Position numbers and translations under genes: made by a program. The notes beneath the pieces are model-generated. The model had not been told where the DNA came from and did not search any database. It worked only from the letters and a program-made list of their open reading frames with translations. Of a DNA stretch of 64,000 nt, positions 62,219 to 64,000 are shown one piece after another; within the stretch, counting starts at the first letter, position 1, and each line of letters opens with the position of its first letter. This DNA comes from Mauremys mutica (lineage: Eukaryota; Chordata; Testudines; Geoemydidae): the NCBI RefSeq assembly GCF_020497125.1, contig NC_059080.1:45139563-45203562 (forward strand), read 5' to 3'.

Positions 62219-64000
62219 CTACAGAATAGAAAAGTAAGAGCACAGGTTACCAAGTTATGCAAGGGTTACCAAGCAGGCCTGCGCCATACGTAGAAGAATG
62301 TCCCTAACCCAGAAGCTTGCAACGTAACCCCCACACAAACATAGAGCAGATATGTCAGAGATCCTAAACTGAAATGGTGCTGATATGTACCAAAGGTCCT
62401 TCATTATTAGTCTTTACTGATTTCCCCCCAAAATTCCTGGGTTTTGAAAAAAAACAATATTCGGGTTTTACTGATTTTCATCAAAATTTTGGCTTTTTCA
62501 GGACCCAGGAATCTTTCGCAGGGAAACCAGATGGGACTGTGTGGAAGGGTGAGCCAGGTTAGGAGGGGCTCTATACACCAGGGGCCAGTAGTCAGGGCTG
62601 CAGCCTTCTGCTCCCTTTCAGAACTCAGCCCTTCACCCTGGCCCCATCTGCTTCCTCCGCACAGTGGCAGAATGAGATGGGCGGGGAGCTAGGCCCTGGA
62701 AACTGAAAGGGCTGGACCGCTATAGGAAGTGGAAGGCTACTGCCACATGGTGAGACTCTGCTTCCCTCCACCCCCACTCTGCCCTTTGATTTCAGTTTCT
62801 ACCTATTTTCTCCAGTTTTTTTTTTAAAAAACATTAATAAAAAATGAAAATCCAAATAAATTAAAAAATAAAATAAAAACAAACCCAAGAGCCTTATATA
62901 TACCACACAGGTGACATCCATGTGATACACTGCATTTATCATGCATCTTTGACCATCTCACTTGGACTCTGCCCACTGATCCATCTTCCAGGGACTATGT
63001 CAACCACTCCTGGGCTGTGAAAAGCTTCAAAGAGCCTTTTCTTTATTTTCCTTTTCTTTAATTAAAAGGAATCACTCAAATATTTCTTTCCCCCCACCCT
63101 TATGTGGATTTCCTTCCCAGTGTGACTTGGATGGGTTTAGTGCTTGAAAACTATGGTTATAGGCAGCCGTGGAGAAACCTAAACAGCAATACAGATACAA
63201 GGCTTGAACATCCACTCACTCTTATTCACACATGAAATAGTTCTTCTGAAGAATGTGGCATTTGCAGAATACATGGGGGTGCAGAGTTTGGCATAAAGAT
63301 TTTATCCAGGTTTATTTGAAAGCTGTCTGTCTCAAGCCAACACCCTAATTTTGGTACTACTCAAGCAAGGGGGAGTTTCTCAAGCCTGTTTCACTCTTTC
63401 AACTACCAGAAGTTTTGTATGCTCTTAAGCTTCCCTGGCTCAGAGGACACTGAAAATGTCCTAGCATGTGGTGCCCTCCTCCCCACCAGGAGAGGCTGGC
63501 AATCCAAGAGACTAGAAGACAGCAGCTTGGTTAGAGACTGCCAGGTCTGCTGAGATCCCCCCTCTGGAGTTAAGCATAGGGAAGAGGAGAAGATTTTTAC
63601 ATAAATGTTATCAAAGCAAAACAGATTTATGCCCCATTTTTCTAAACAAGGTTCCCTGCTCCTGATTTCTCCCTTAGCCAGGTTTTAAAGATCCTTACAA
63701 AGCCTTCTGGGGTACATTAGCTCCCATGTTGCTATTTCCTCACATAAATCTCTTTCACTTGGCAGCTCCCCTTTTCCCCTCAGCCAGCTGAGGCTCTGGA
63801 GCAGGGAGCATCTCTTGCTATGTGTCTGTGCGGGGCTGGGCACGAGGGGGCCCTGATCTCAGGCAGGGCCTCCAGATGTACAAACAACAACTATAACACA
63901 GATGCTCTGACTGGCATGGGAGGCACTTCACTTCACACTGTTTTTGTACCCACCTTACTGCTACTCCCAGGCCGCTGGATTACACCAACCCCGTCTCAGC
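62219..64000. other. HDAC8 intron 1 (part), nothing recognised
   Basis: An A/T-rich tract lies at about 62815-62885. No match to HDAC8 exon 1 was found on the minus strand. Confidence 0.45.

Noticed and set aside
62219..64000. HDAC8 exon 1
   Set aside because: I looked for the minus-strand coding of a YIYSPEYVS-like segment and a GC-rich first exon and saw neither.

Overview
This is vertebrate nuclear DNA, most likely from a turtle. The only host gene I can recognise is HDAC8 (histone deacetylase 8, class I, zinc dependent). It runs on the minus strand, and six consecutive coding exons, exons 2 to 7 by protein order, lie between 62218 and 23493. They cover roughly human residues 38-245, with every splice phase consistent. 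Exon 1 and the exons after exon 7 were not found and probably lie outside the window. A reptilian and probably chelonian source is suggested by the transposon fauna: CR1 LINEs, a tRNA-derived SINE with a CR1-like tail (Cry type), tyrosine-recombinase DIRS retrotransposons, Penelope-like elements (PLEs), PIF/Harbinger transposons with their MITEs, hAT foldback MITEs and several solo LTRs. There is no prokaryotic-style operon, CRISPR array or rRNA.

Layout. 1-23492: intron after exon 7. It holds a CR1 copy (about 1921-13905) split by a Harbinger transposon (3199-13587), which is itself split by a 6.1-kb DIRS element (6396-12545). It also holds a hAT MITE (14926-15196) and a decayed PLE (about 15735-20243) split by a solo LTR (16102-19293), which is split by a hAT-like element (16481-18518). 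23493-27983: exons 7, 6 and 5, with short introns of about 2.1 kb. 27984-46146: an 18-kb intron with MIRs, a solo LTR, several MITEs, CR1 copies, a perfect 34-bp hairpin, a rearranged Harbinger copy, a nearly intact PLE and the SINE. 46147-49142: exons 4 and 3. 49143-62165: a 13-kb intron dominated by a second, older DIRS (51333-61455) that contains a solo LTR, a 71-bp PLE tail and a Harbinger copy carrying its own solo LTR. 62166-62218: exon 2. The rest is intron 1.

How the parts relate. HDAC8 is the functional transcription unit; everything else is intronic passenger DNA. DIRS sits inside Harbinger at one locus and Harbinger inside DIRS at the other, so the two families were active over overlapping periods. 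The most useful leads are: a GC-AG donor in HDAC8 intron 6; a third, antisense ORF shared by two diverged Harbinger copies; hammerhead-ribozyme-like cores in the 3' tails of two different PLE families; an Arg/Ser-rich domain in the DIRS Gag; and a perfect intronic hairpin. All boundaries were read by eye without alignment tools.
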